From an uncultured bacterium (GTDB taxonomy: Bacteria > Bacillota_I > Bacilli_A > RFN20 > CAG-826): DNA of 5,112 nt. Within the stretch, counting starts at the first letter, position 1. Each line of letters begins with the position of its first letter. A program made the position numbers and the translations under genes. The stretch lies in contig CASEST010000012.1 in NCBI GenBank assembly GCA_949290725.1, forward strand, positions 1-5,112, written 5' to 3'. The notes under the pieces were generated by a model. It saw only the letters and a list, made by a program, of their open reading frames with translations. It ran no database searches and was not told the origin of the DNA. Shown piece after piece: positions 1-5,112 of the stretch.

Positions 1-1238
1 AAATTTTTATAAAATATAACATCGTCAATTTTAGCGAATTTATCATCTAATAATTCGATACAGAACCCACCAATAGTAACATATTCAGTATCTAATTCAT
101 CATAATTAATATCAAATAATTCACAAAAATCTTCTAAGTTTAAACCACCATCAACAATATAACTACCATCTTTTCTAATGGAATAAGAAGCTGAAGGATC
201 ATCTTTTTCATCCCAAATATCACCAACTATTTCTTCTAAAATATCTTCCATTGTAAGTAAACCTTCAACTCCGCCATATTCATCTAAAATTAAAGCGAAG
301 TGTTGTTTTTCTTTTTTGAAAACTTTTAAAATTTCATTAATTTCAATTGAACGTGGGAAACGAAGTGGTTGAATTAAGATTGAGCGAATGTCGATAGGTT
401 TTTTTTCAAACTTTAGAAGCATTAATGATTTTGTATTAACATATCCAATAATATTATCGATTGTCCCTTCATAGATTGGAATTCTAGTATAGCGATACAT
501 TTTTGGATCTTTCATTGCTTGGTTGATATCATCTTCCACATCAAGGGCATATATATCAACTCTAGGAGTCATAATTTCATAAGCTTCAGTAGTAGTATAA
601 GTGATTGCATCATGTAATAAATCAGCCTGTTCCTCATCAACACTACCTTGAGCCTCAATATCATCTACCATTTCATGAAGGTCATCCTCGATAATTTTTA
701 CATCATTTAATCCACGGGTAATTGGATATGTAATCAATTTACCAAATGATGAAACTAAGAAAGTGATTGGAATGAGAACAAAATCTAAAATTCTTAAAAT
801 AGGCGCATAAAGGACAGATAGTTTTAAATTATAAATTTTGCCAACCGATTTTGCGATAATTTCTCCAAAAGTAATTTTAGTGATTAAACAAATTATAGAA
901 GCGATAAAACCCCAATTTTCAGCGGTAGCCTCGATTCCAACGAAACTACTTCCTAAAACTATATAGGCTAAATTTACTCCTAAAAGAGTTGACACGGAAT
1001 CTAAACCGGCGTTAACAGTATCGTTTAATAATAAAATAGTCGAAATTGTTTTATCATAGTTTTTAGACAATTTATAGGCGTAAAGATAAGATTTTTTTAG
1101 ATTTTTTGGCTCTCTTTCGAAACGAGAAGTATCGATACTGCCATAAGCCATATCGCTTGATGAAAAAAAGAAAGATAATAACAAAAGAAGAACTAAAACA
1201 ACGCTATAAACTATAACTAATATTTCTCGATTATTCAT
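1..1238 (-). CDS. CNNM/CorC (HlyC) family membrane protein, C-terminus cut by window edge
   Basis: Likely a membrane divalent-cation (Mg2+) transport or efflux protein of the CorC/CNNM family. 412 codons are readable from ATG at 1238 without a stop; the frame leaves the window at base 1. Seen in order: a hydrophobic helix (about residues 6-25) followed by SSSD (26-29, the usual SASE-type motif); more membrane segments (about 64-97, 108-128 and 142-170) with LND at 71-73 (usual GNN) and FGEIIAK at 124-130; an acidic helix (about 180-212); a CBS pair with MTPRVD (223-228) and TRIPIYEGTIDNIIG (251-265); then DEYGGVEGLLTMEDILEEIVGDIWDE (319-344), the family signature; and a CorC_HlyC domain from about 355. 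Only the last few dozen residues should be missing. Oddity: the proline normal in the GEI-x-PK motif is Ala129. The start is set by AGGAG six bases upstream. It overlaps the upstream paralog by 8 bp, so translation is probably coupled. Older 'hemolysin' labels for this family are historical. Family is sure; ion substrate is inferred. Confidence 0.93.
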   Translation of the reverse strand, partial: MNNREILVIVYSVVLVLLLLLSFFFSSSDMAYGSIDTSRFEREPKNLKKSYLYAYKLSKNYDKTISTILLLNDTVNAGLDSVSTLLGVNLAYIVLGSSFVGIEATAENWGFIASIICLITKITFGEIIAKSVGKIYNLKLSVLYAPILRILDFVLIPITFLVSSFGKLITYPITRGLNDVKIIEDDLHEMVDDIEAQGSVDEEQADLLHDAITYTTTEAYEIMTPRVDIYALDVEDDINQAMKDPKMYRYTRIPIYEGTIDNIIGYVNTKSLMLLKFEKKPIDIRSILIQPLRFPRSIEINEILKVFKKEKQHFALILDEYGGVEGLLTMEDILEEIVGDIWDEKDDPSASYSIRKDGSYIVDGGLNLEDFCELFDINYDELDTEYVTIGGFCIELLDDKFAKIDDVIFYKN

Positions 1239-2358
1239 GGCGTTCTCCTAATTGCATTGTATTTAGTGGCTTTTCATCAATATCTTCAACTAATTGCTCT
1301 AAAATATCTTCCATCGATATAATTCCAACAAGTTTTTGATTTTCGTAAACGATTCCGAGATGGACTTTTTCCTTGTTAAGCTCTCTAAAAACGTCGTCGA
1401 TGTTATCTAAAACATCAACCTTAATTTCTTTTTCTAAAATTGATCTAATTTCTAAATGTGGATCTTTAACATATTCTTCAAAATATGTTTTTAATACTAA
1501 AACTCCAATAATATTATCTTTTTCCCCTTCATAAATCGGAATTCTTGAATAAGGTATTTTAATTAGTTGTTCATTTAACTTTTTAACGGTTAGATTTTCG
1601 ATATTAATTGAAACTACCTTATCTAAAGGAGTATAAACATCTTTTACTTTTAAAGTATCAAAGGTAAAGGCGTTATAAAGAAGTTTTTCTTCGTTATTTT
1701 CAAATAATTTTTCATCGCTTTTATCTTCTTCATCGGATCCATCATCATTGATTGCAATTGAAGCGCTATGAATTAAATCTTCTTTTGTTAAAAGAGAATC
1801 CTCTTTAATTTTGAAAATCTTATGAACCAACCATAAGATTCCTTTAAAGATATAAATAATAGGTGAAAGGATTATGTTAGTAATTGTAACTGGATAAACT
1901 AAAAAATAGGCCATTCGGTTTGGTATTGCCTTTGATAAAATTTTTGGGCAAGTATCTGAGACAATATAAACTAAAGCCGCCATGATAACGGTTGATAATA
2001 TCGCCTCTAAACCATCGCTCCAGCCTAGCATTTGGCTTAAGTTATAAAATAACATTGCTGAAAGGAAGGACATAAATGTTTGAATTATATTATTTCCTAC
2101 TAAAACAGTAATTAAAGTATTATCAAATTTTTCTATTAAACGAACGATTAGCTTCGCAGTAAAAGAACCTTTATTAGCTAAAGTCTTAAAATGATATTTA
2201 TTGCAGTTTGTATATGCATTCTCACTAGCAGAATATAATCCACTAAGTAATAAAAGAATTGCTATGATTATCCATACAACCCAATCAGGCATTCCTAAGA
2301 CGGTTGTATTTGTATTAGTTATAGTATCAGTTAAATTTAAACACGATCGCGGGTCCAC
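1231..2358 (-). CDS. CNNM/CorC-like family membrane protein without a CorC_HlyC domain, GTG start
   Basis: Paralog of the gene it overlaps downstream, probably a divalent-cation transporter or partner subunit; 375 residues from GTG. Seen: a short polar N-terminal segment (1-25, with Cys and a Thr/Asn-rich run); a first membrane helix (about 26-42) ending in SASEN (43-47); GNN at 88-90 in the second membrane region; SDTCPK at 134-139 where the family has GE-x-x-PK; further hydrophobic segments to about 183; a strongly acidic linker (about 203-224); and a CBS pair with SRIPIYEGEKDNIIG (271-285) and LVGIISMEDILEQLVEDIDE (343-362). It ends there, so the C-terminal CorC_HlyC domain of its neighbour is absent and the DEYGG part of the signature is degraded (VYENQK). 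The frame can be extended to TTG 2409 or ATG 2385, but those codons lie in the -35 and -10 boxes of a good promoter. GTG 2358 has GAGG eight bases upstream, so I chose it. Family is sure; ion specificity and activity are inference. Confidence 0.9.
   Translation of the reverse strand: MDPRSCLNLTDTITNTNTTVLGMPDWVVWIIIAILLLLSGLYSASENAYTNCNKYHFKTLANKGSFTAKLIVRLIEKFDNTLITVLVGNNIIQTFMSFLSAMLFYNLSQMLGWSDGLEAILSTVIMAALVYIVSDTCPKILSKAIPNRMAYFLVYPVTITNIILSPIIYIFKGILWLVHKIFKIKEDSLLTKEDLIHSASIAINDDGSDEEDKSDEKLFENNEEKLLYNAFTFDTLKVKDVYTPLDKVVSINIENLTVKKLNEQLIKIPYSRIPIYEGEKDNIIGVLVLKTYFEEYVKDPHLEIRSILEKEIKVDVLDNIDDVFRELNKEKVHLGIVYENQKLVGIISMEDILEQLVEDIDEKPLNTMQLGERHE
1245..1249 (-). promoter_or_regulatory. 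Shine-Dalgarno site of the second CorC-like gene
   Basis: AGGAG on the minus strand lies six bases before the ATG at 1238-1236. It sits inside the last codons of the upstream paralog, whose stop codon (1233-1231) falls just past this ATG. This fixes the start of the downstream gene and supports one mRNA with coupled translation. Confidence 0.85.
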
Positions 2359-2366
2359 TTTATTTA

Positions 2367-2370
2367 CCTC
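2367..2370 (-). promoter_or_regulatory. Shine-Dalgarno site that decides the GTG start
   Basis: GAGG on the minus strand, preceded by TT, lies eight bases before GTG 2358-2356. Neither upstream candidate start (TTG 2409, ATG 2385) has a comparable site. If transcription starts about seven bases after the -10 box, the untranslated leader is only about 15 bases and this SD lies almost at the 5' end of the mRNA. Confidence 0.65.
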
Positions 2371-2380
2371 AATATTAAAT

Positions 2381-2409
2381 ATCATATAAGAAATGAATAA
2401 AAGTTGCAA
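2381..2409 (-). promoter_or_regulatory. Sigma-A-type promoter of the CorC-like gene pair
   Basis: On the minus strand, TTGCAA (2409-2404), a 17-base spacer and TATGAT (2386-2381) match the housekeeping consensus at 4/6 and 5/6 with ideal spacing. The expected transcription start is near 2375-2373, just before the GAGG of the GTG-started gene. It would drive both overlapping CorC-like genes. The leader is too short to hold a Mg2+ riboswitch, so no leader-based Mg2+ control is visible. AT-rich sequence makes chance -10 boxes common, but the -35, spacer and position together are good. Confidence 0.65.
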
Positions 2410-2430
2410 TTTCTTTTTTAATAAGCATTT

Positions 2431-2473
2431 TTGGTTATTTTTTATTAAAAATCGGTTATTATTTAATCAAATT
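2431..2473 (+). promoter_or_regulatory. Candidate promoter/operator module upstream of the peroxiredoxin
   Basis: TTGGTTA (2431-2437), 17 bases, then GTTATTATTTAATCAAATT (2455-2473). The same arrangement recurs before the hydrolase gene at 3171-3213, with 18 of 19 bases of the right-hand block identical, the same 17-base gap, and nearly the same distance to the start codon (39 versus 40 bases). The likely -10 box is TATTAT (2457-2462), with a weak -35 TTATTT (2435-2440) 16 bases upstream; transcription would start near 2469. GGTTATT also occurs twice here, 21 bp apart (2433 and 2454), which could be paired half-sites for a regulator. The repetition is seen; the regulatory role is inferred. 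Confidence 0.45.
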
Positions 2474-2493
2474 TAAACGAAAGGAAATGTATT

Positions 2494-2952
2494 ATGTTAG
2501 ATTTAAATATTAAAGCACCAAGTTTTACTTTAAAGGATAGCGAGAATAACGAAGTAAACTTATCATCTTTTTTAGGCAAAAAAGTAATCTTATATTTTTA
2601 TCCTAAAGATAATACTAGTGGTTGTACTTTAGAAGCTTTAGGCTATAAGGGGTTATTTGAGGAATTTTTAAAAGAAAACGCTATAATTATCGGAATTTCT
2701 AAAGACAGTGTTAATTCTCATTATAATTTTAAATGTAAATATGATTTGCCTTTTATTCTTTTAAGCGATGAAACATTAGATGTTTTAAATGCGTATGATG
2801 TTTACAAAGAGAAATCAATGTATGGAAAAAAATATATGGGAATTGTAAGAACCACATATTTAATCGATGAAAATGGCATAATTAAATATGCTAATGATAA
2901 AGTAAAAGCTAAGGAAGATGCTAAAAAAATGCTAGACTTAATTAAAAATTAA
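2494..2952 (+). CDS. BCP/PrxQ-type thiol peroxidase (peroxiredoxin)
   Basis: Cytosolic thiol peroxidase that would reduce hydrogen peroxide and organic hydroperoxides. The length of 152 residues is normal for the BCP/PrxQ class, and there is no signal peptide. Seen: APSFTL (8-13) at the N-terminus, YFYPKDNTSGCT (34-45) carrying the peroxidatic Cys44 with Pro37 and Thr41 of the PxxxTxxC motif, LPFILLSDE (85-93), and GIVRTTYLID (116-125) with the conserved active-site Arg119. The usual PG before C is SG. The resolving cysteine that normally follows five residues after the first is Leu49 (CTLEAL); the only other cysteine is Cys81, in the following helix, where some PrxQ enzymes place theirs. The enzyme is therefore either a helix-3-type two-Cys or a one-Cys form. 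ATG 2494 is preceded by AAGGAAA about eight bases upstream. Its last four bases overlap the convergent gene downstream, and no terminator hairpin is visible. Family is confident; the reductant is unknown. Confidence 0.94.
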   Translation: MLDLNIKAPSFTLKDSENNEVNLSSFLGKKVILYFYPKDNTSGCTLEALGYKGLFEEFLKENAIIIGISKDSVNSHYNFKCKYDLPFILLSDETLDVLNAYDVYKEKSMYGKKYMGIVRTTYLIDENGIIKYANDKVKAKEDAKKMLDLIKN

Positions 2953-3194
2953 TTATTTTTTTCTAAATATTTTACAGCGTAAGAACAAATTGGTTCGATT
3001 TCATAATTGTTTTTCTTAGCAAAAGAAATAATTTCTTCCATTAATTTTTGGGCTAATCCTTGTCCACGATAAGACGGATCAACTTGAACTTTAATGATCG
3101 CTAAAATCTCATCTTTGATTAAAAAATCTAATGTTCCGATTACATCTTCATCATTTAACAATTGTAATTGTTGGTTAACATATATAAATTTCAT
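2949..3194 (-). CDS. Small GNAT-like acetyltransferase-related protein (YjdJ type)
   Basis: An 81-residue protein resembling the short Gcn5-related N-acetyltransferase family (Acetyltransf_CG / YjdJ), known as a minimal acetyl-CoA-binding fold; substrates are generally unknown. Seen: a short N-terminal sheet region (1-35), VQVDPSYRGQGLAQKLME (36-53) with the RGQGLA pyrophosphate-binding loop (43-48), a helix (about 48-62), and the C-terminal EPICSYAVKYLEKN (67-80), whose PxCSYA-x-x-YL pattern is typical of this small subfamily. The length matches that subfamily rather than being a truncation of a full GNAT of about 150 residues. The stop codon overlaps the peroxiredoxin stop by 4 bp, tail to tail. 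There is no recognisable SD before ATG 3194; TAAAAT at 3206-3201 sits only about six bases upstream, so it may be read from a nearly leaderless mRNA. Family likely; function unknown. Confidence 0.87.
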   Translation of the reverse strand: MKFIYVNQQLQLLNDEDVIGTLDFLIKDEILAIIKVQVDPSYRGQGLAQKLMEEIISFAKKNNYEIEPICSYAVKYLEKNN

Positions 3195-3213
3195 GTTATT
3201 ATTTTATCAAATT
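3171..3213 (+). promoter_or_regulatory. Candidate promoter/operator module upstream of the hydrolase operon
   Basis: TTGGTTA (3171-3177), 17 bases, then GTTATTATTTTATCAAATT (3195-3213), a close copy of the module before the peroxiredoxin. Here the promoter match is better: TTAACA (3175-3180, 5/6 to TTGACA), a 16-base spacer and TATTAT (3197-3202, 5/6 to TATAAT), predicting transcription from near 3209 and a leader of about 26 bases. The left half lies inside the first codons of the divergent GNAT-like gene and covers its ATG, so that half is also under coding constraint. The two divergent genes must share this space. Confidence 0.45.
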
Positions 3214-3234
3214 AATGAAATTTTTAGATAGTAT

Positions 3235-4188
3235 ATGTTTTACATTTTAATTATTTTACTATTTTTAATTATTGTTTTTGTTATTTTGTTAATTATAGCT
3301 TTTATTTTGCAATTAAAGGTTTTCAATTTTCATCTTAATCGAAATCCAAAAATAAAAATTTTTTCTCATTTAGATTTTCCAGATTTAAGCGCAGAATCTT
3401 TTTCTTTTACATTAGGAAAAGATGTTATAAAAGGATATATTTATAAAAATAAGAATAGTCTAGCTTTTAAAAATTTAATTATTTTTTTCCATGGATATGG
3501 TGGAGGACATCAAAATTATATGCATGAAATACACCGCTTGACTTTGGATGATAATTTGGTTATTAGCTATGATAATCTAGGTTGTTTTGATAGTAGTGGT
3601 AAAATGAAGGGCATACCAGAAAGTTTAGTTGTTGCTAAAGCTTTCTCTTTATATTTTAAAAATAATTTTAATGATTATAAAAAATATCCATTGGTATTAA
3701 TGGGTCATTCATGGGGAGCTTATGCAGCGATAAATTCGGCTAGATTTTTTGTAAATAGTAGAAAAATAGTAGCTATTGCGGGATTTTCTAGTAGTAATTT
3801 CTTTACACGTGGAAACAATATTTTCTTGAAGATATTACGCCCGTTCATATTTTTTATAAATTTAATAATGTTTAAAAAGTATTCACTTTATACATCAAAA
3901 AAGACATTAAGAAAAATTAATATTCCTTGTTTACTAATTCACGGGGAGCTAGATAATATTGTTACGCCTAATCAATCCTTTTTAATTTATAAGAAAATTA
4001 AAAATAAAAATATTAAAATAATAATAGAGAAAGAAAAATATCATTCTCCACAGTTAACAATTAAAGCAAATAATGCGCTGAGAGATTTTTTAGGTGGAAA
4101 AATTAAAGAAGATAATTTAGATTATGGTATATTAACTGAATTAGATGAGAATATTTTTAAAGAAATCAATAATTTTATAAATCTATAA
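3235..4188 (+). CDS. Membrane-anchored alpha/beta hydrolase
   Basis: Probable serine hydrolase (esterase, lipase or peptidase-like) of the alpha/beta fold, 317 residues. Seen: a very hydrophobic N-terminal helix (about 2-27) without a clear signal-peptidase site, which should tether it to the membrane; FFHGYGGG (84-91) forming the oxyanion-hole loop; YDNLGCFDSSG (112-122) at the usual D-x-x-G-x-x-x-S-x-G position; GHSWG (157-161) with nucleophile Ser159; LLIHGELDNIV (233-243) with acid Asp240; and KYHSP (268-272) with His270. The triad is complete. About 45 residues follow the His without a recognised motif. An in-frame TAG two codons upstream makes ATG 3235 the first possible start, but no SD is visible, and the next in-frame ATG (residue 96) would remove the oxyanion loop. 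The methyltransferase-like gene follows after 12 bp. Which side of the membrane the domain faces cannot be settled from the sequence; many basic residues follow the helix, favouring the cytosol. The substrate is unknown. Confidence 0.9.
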   Translation: MFYILIILLFLIIVFVILLIIAFILQLKVFNFHLNRNPKIKIFSHLDFPDLSAESFSFTLGKDVIKGYIYKNKNSLAFKNLIIFFHGYGGGHQNYMHEIHRLTLDDNLVISYDNLGCFDSSGKMKGIPESLVVAKAFSLYFKNNFNDYKKYPLVLMGHSWGAYAAINSARFFVNSRKIVAIAGFSSSNFFTRGNNIFLKILRPFIFFINLIMFKKYSLYTSKKTLRKINIPCLLIHGELDNIVTPNQSFLIYKKIKNKNIKIIIEKEKYHSPQLTIKANNALRDFLGGKIKEDNLDYGILTELDENIFKEINNFINL

Positions 4189-4193
4189 AGGAG
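4188..4193 (+). promoter_or_regulatory. Strong Shine-Dalgarno site overlapping the hydrolase stop codon
   Basis: AAGGAG shares its first A with the TAA stop (4186-4188) and lies seven bases before ATG 4201. This is the strongest SD in the window. It fixes the start of the last gene and indicates that the two genes are translated from one mRNA, probably with reinitiation. Confidence 0.85.
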
Positions 4194-4200
4194 AGTAAAT

Positions 4201-5112
4201 ATGTTAAATCTTAACCAAAATGAATTGAAGAAATTAGACAAACTTATTGAGATTCGCGATGATAATATTTTTGTCTCTTCTTTATATAATGATTATTTTT
4301 CCTCTTTAGAATATTACGAAGATGAAGGAATAAAAGATATAACTGAAGCAAGAAATTATTTTCTTGCTTCATTAAATTTAGAAATTGATCAAAGAAGCGA
4401 AAAGAAAATTGAAGATTATGAATTAGATAATTTTATTCTTTTGGACCGAGAAAAATATTTAAATAATCCATATTATAAGAATATAAAAATTAAAGAAATT
4501 GATGGAAAAACATATCATCTATATTATCGTAAATATCTTCCTTATGAAGGATTTATTTATGATGAGATAACTTTTAAAAATAACTTTTTAGAAATCAATC
4601 ATCTAGGTTGCTTCGATAAAGAATTTTCATTTATTGCTTTAGATAAAAATGATGAAACTTGGATGAGCGTTATTCCTCATGAAATCAATACGATGGAAGA
4701 AAGCATCAATAATGCTTCTGGCAATGTTTTAGTTTATGGCTTAGGTTTAGGATATTATACCTATATGATTTCTTTAAAAAATGAGGTTAAATCTATAACG
4801 ATTGTTGAAAATGATCGTAGAATAATCGATTTGTTTACTGAATATATTTTTCCTCAATTCGATAAAAAAGATAAGATTAAAATTATTCATGATGATGCGC
4901 TATATTTTAATAAAAAGATTAAAAGTGGTGATTTTGATTATGTTTTTATTGATTTATGGCATAATCCACTTGATGGATTAAAATTATATATTCGTTTTTT
5001 AAAAGAAGAGAAAGAGGGAATCAAATATTCTTATTGGATAGAAGATTCAATTTTAGCTTATTTAAGAAGAATTATAATTTCAATATTTATTGAGGAGTTA
5101 GATGGGTTTAAA
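4201..5112 (+). CDS. SAM-dependent methyltransferase-like Rossmann protein, C-terminus cut by window edge
   Basis: 304 codons are open from ATG 4201 to the window end without a stop, so the C-terminus is missing. The second half looks like a class I SAM-binding Rossmann domain: NVLVYGLGLGYYTYM (175-189) is motif I with the glycine loop GLGLG (180-184); SITIVENDRRIID (198-210) is the second strand, ending in acidic Glu203 that would bind the ribose hydroxyls; KIKIIHDDALYF (225-236) supplies Asp231/232; and FDYVFIDLWHN (245-255) is the motif IV-like strand with Asp251. The order and spacing resemble spermidine-synthase-like methyltransferase folds. Residues 1-170 are charged, Tyr-rich and not recognised; HEINTM (160-165) just before motif I may belong to the active region. 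There are no membrane segments or signal peptide. It is probably co-transcribed with the hydrolase. Substrate unknown; enzymatic activity is not proven by these motifs alone, because motif I lacks the usual acidic residue (Tyr179-Gly180 instead of Asp/Glu-x-Gly). Confidence 0.78.
   Translation, partial: MLNLNQNELKKLDKLIEIRDDNIFVSSLYNDYFSSLEYYEDEGIKDITEARNYFLASLNLEIDQRSEKKIEDYELDNFILLDREKYLNNPYYKNIKIKEIDGKTYHLYYRKYLPYEGFIYDEITFKNNFLEINHLGCFDKEFSFIALDKNDETWMSVIPHEINTMEESINNASGNVLVYGLGLGYYTYMISLKNEVKSITIVENDRRIIDLFTEYIFPQFDKKDKIKIIHDDALYFNKKIKSGDFDYVFIDLWHNPLDGLKLYIRFLKEEKEGIKYSYWIEDSILAYLRRIIISIFIEELDGFK

Noticed and set aside
2201..2389. 62-codon open frame on the plus strand opposite the CorC-like gene.
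   Set aside because: It lies wholly antisense to a well-supported family member and its promoter, has no recognisable domain, and has no convincing SD. It is a shadow frame.
2418..2448. Inverted repeat TTAATAA...TTATTAA in the divergent intergenic region, considered as a terminator or operator.
   Set aside because: Seven A/T-only base pairs with a 17-base loop and no GC pairs is a weak hairpin and is expected by chance in such AT-rich sequence.
2941..2960. Possible bidirectional terminator between the convergent peroxiredoxin and GNAT-like genes.
   Set aside because: The stop codons overlap by 4 bp and no stable GC-containing hairpin is present, only A/T runs.
3579..4618. Shared peptide LGCFD and similar DNA (CTAGGTTGYTTYGAT) in both the hydrolase and the methyltransferase-like gene.
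   Set aside because: The match is only five residues with no flanking similarity. In the hydrolase it falls in a normal alpha/beta-hydrolase motif position, so coincidence is the simplest explanation.
1..5112. Mycoplasma-type genetic code (TGA read as Trp).
   Set aside because: All visible Trp codons are TGG and every gene reads through without in-frame TGA, so the standard bacterial code explains the window.

Overview
This 5.1 kb window comes from a very AT-rich bacterial chromosome. Coding is dense, AT-rich codons dominate, and Shine-Dalgarno sites of the GGAG type precede most genes. All ten tryptophans I can count across the predicted proteins are TGG, and no reading frame needs TGA read as Trp. 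This favours the standard bacterial code over the Mycoplasma/Spiroplasma code. The best guess is a low-GC Bacillota lineage near the Mollicutes (Acholeplasma-, Erysipelotrichia- or RF39-like). That placement is inferred from composition and gene content; there is no marker gene here.

Left part (1-2358, minus strand): two paralogous CNNM/CorC ("hemolysin C") family membrane proteins lie in tandem with an 8-bp overlap and form one transcription unit. The upstream paralog starts at a GTG (2358). A well-formed sigma-A-type promoter, TTGCAA-N17-TATGAT at 2409-2381, lies so close that the longer frame, which opens at a TTG, cannot be the real protein start: that TTG is the -35 box. The second paralog runs off the left edge and lacks only its extreme C-terminus.

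Middle (2359-3234): a divergent intergenic region leads rightward into a BCP/PrxQ-type peroxiredoxin (2494-2952). It is followed, with a 4-bp tail-to-tail overlap, by a small GNAT-like protein of the YjdJ type on the minus strand (3194-2949). Only 40 bp separate that protein's start from the next plus-strand gene.

Right part (3235-5112, plus strand): a membrane-anchored alpha/beta hydrolase with an intact Ser-Asp-His triad is followed after 12 bp by a methyltransferase-like Rossmann protein that runs off the right edge. The downstream gene's strong SD overlaps the hydrolase stop codon, so the two are probably co-transcribed.

Most notable points: (i) a near-identical upstream module, TTGGTTA-N17-GTTATTATTTWATCAAATT, sits 39-40 bp before both the peroxiredoxin and the hydrolase; (ii) the two CorC-like paralogs carry complementary departures from the conserved GE...PK pore motif; (iii) the peroxiredoxin has lost the usual resolving cysteine but has a candidate substitute one helix later. 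I see no RNA gene, CRISPR array, mobile element or convincing hairpin terminator. No non-coding stretch exceeds 300 bases. This is mostly ordinary chromosomal housekeeping sequence, and I found no clear novel defence or mobile system.
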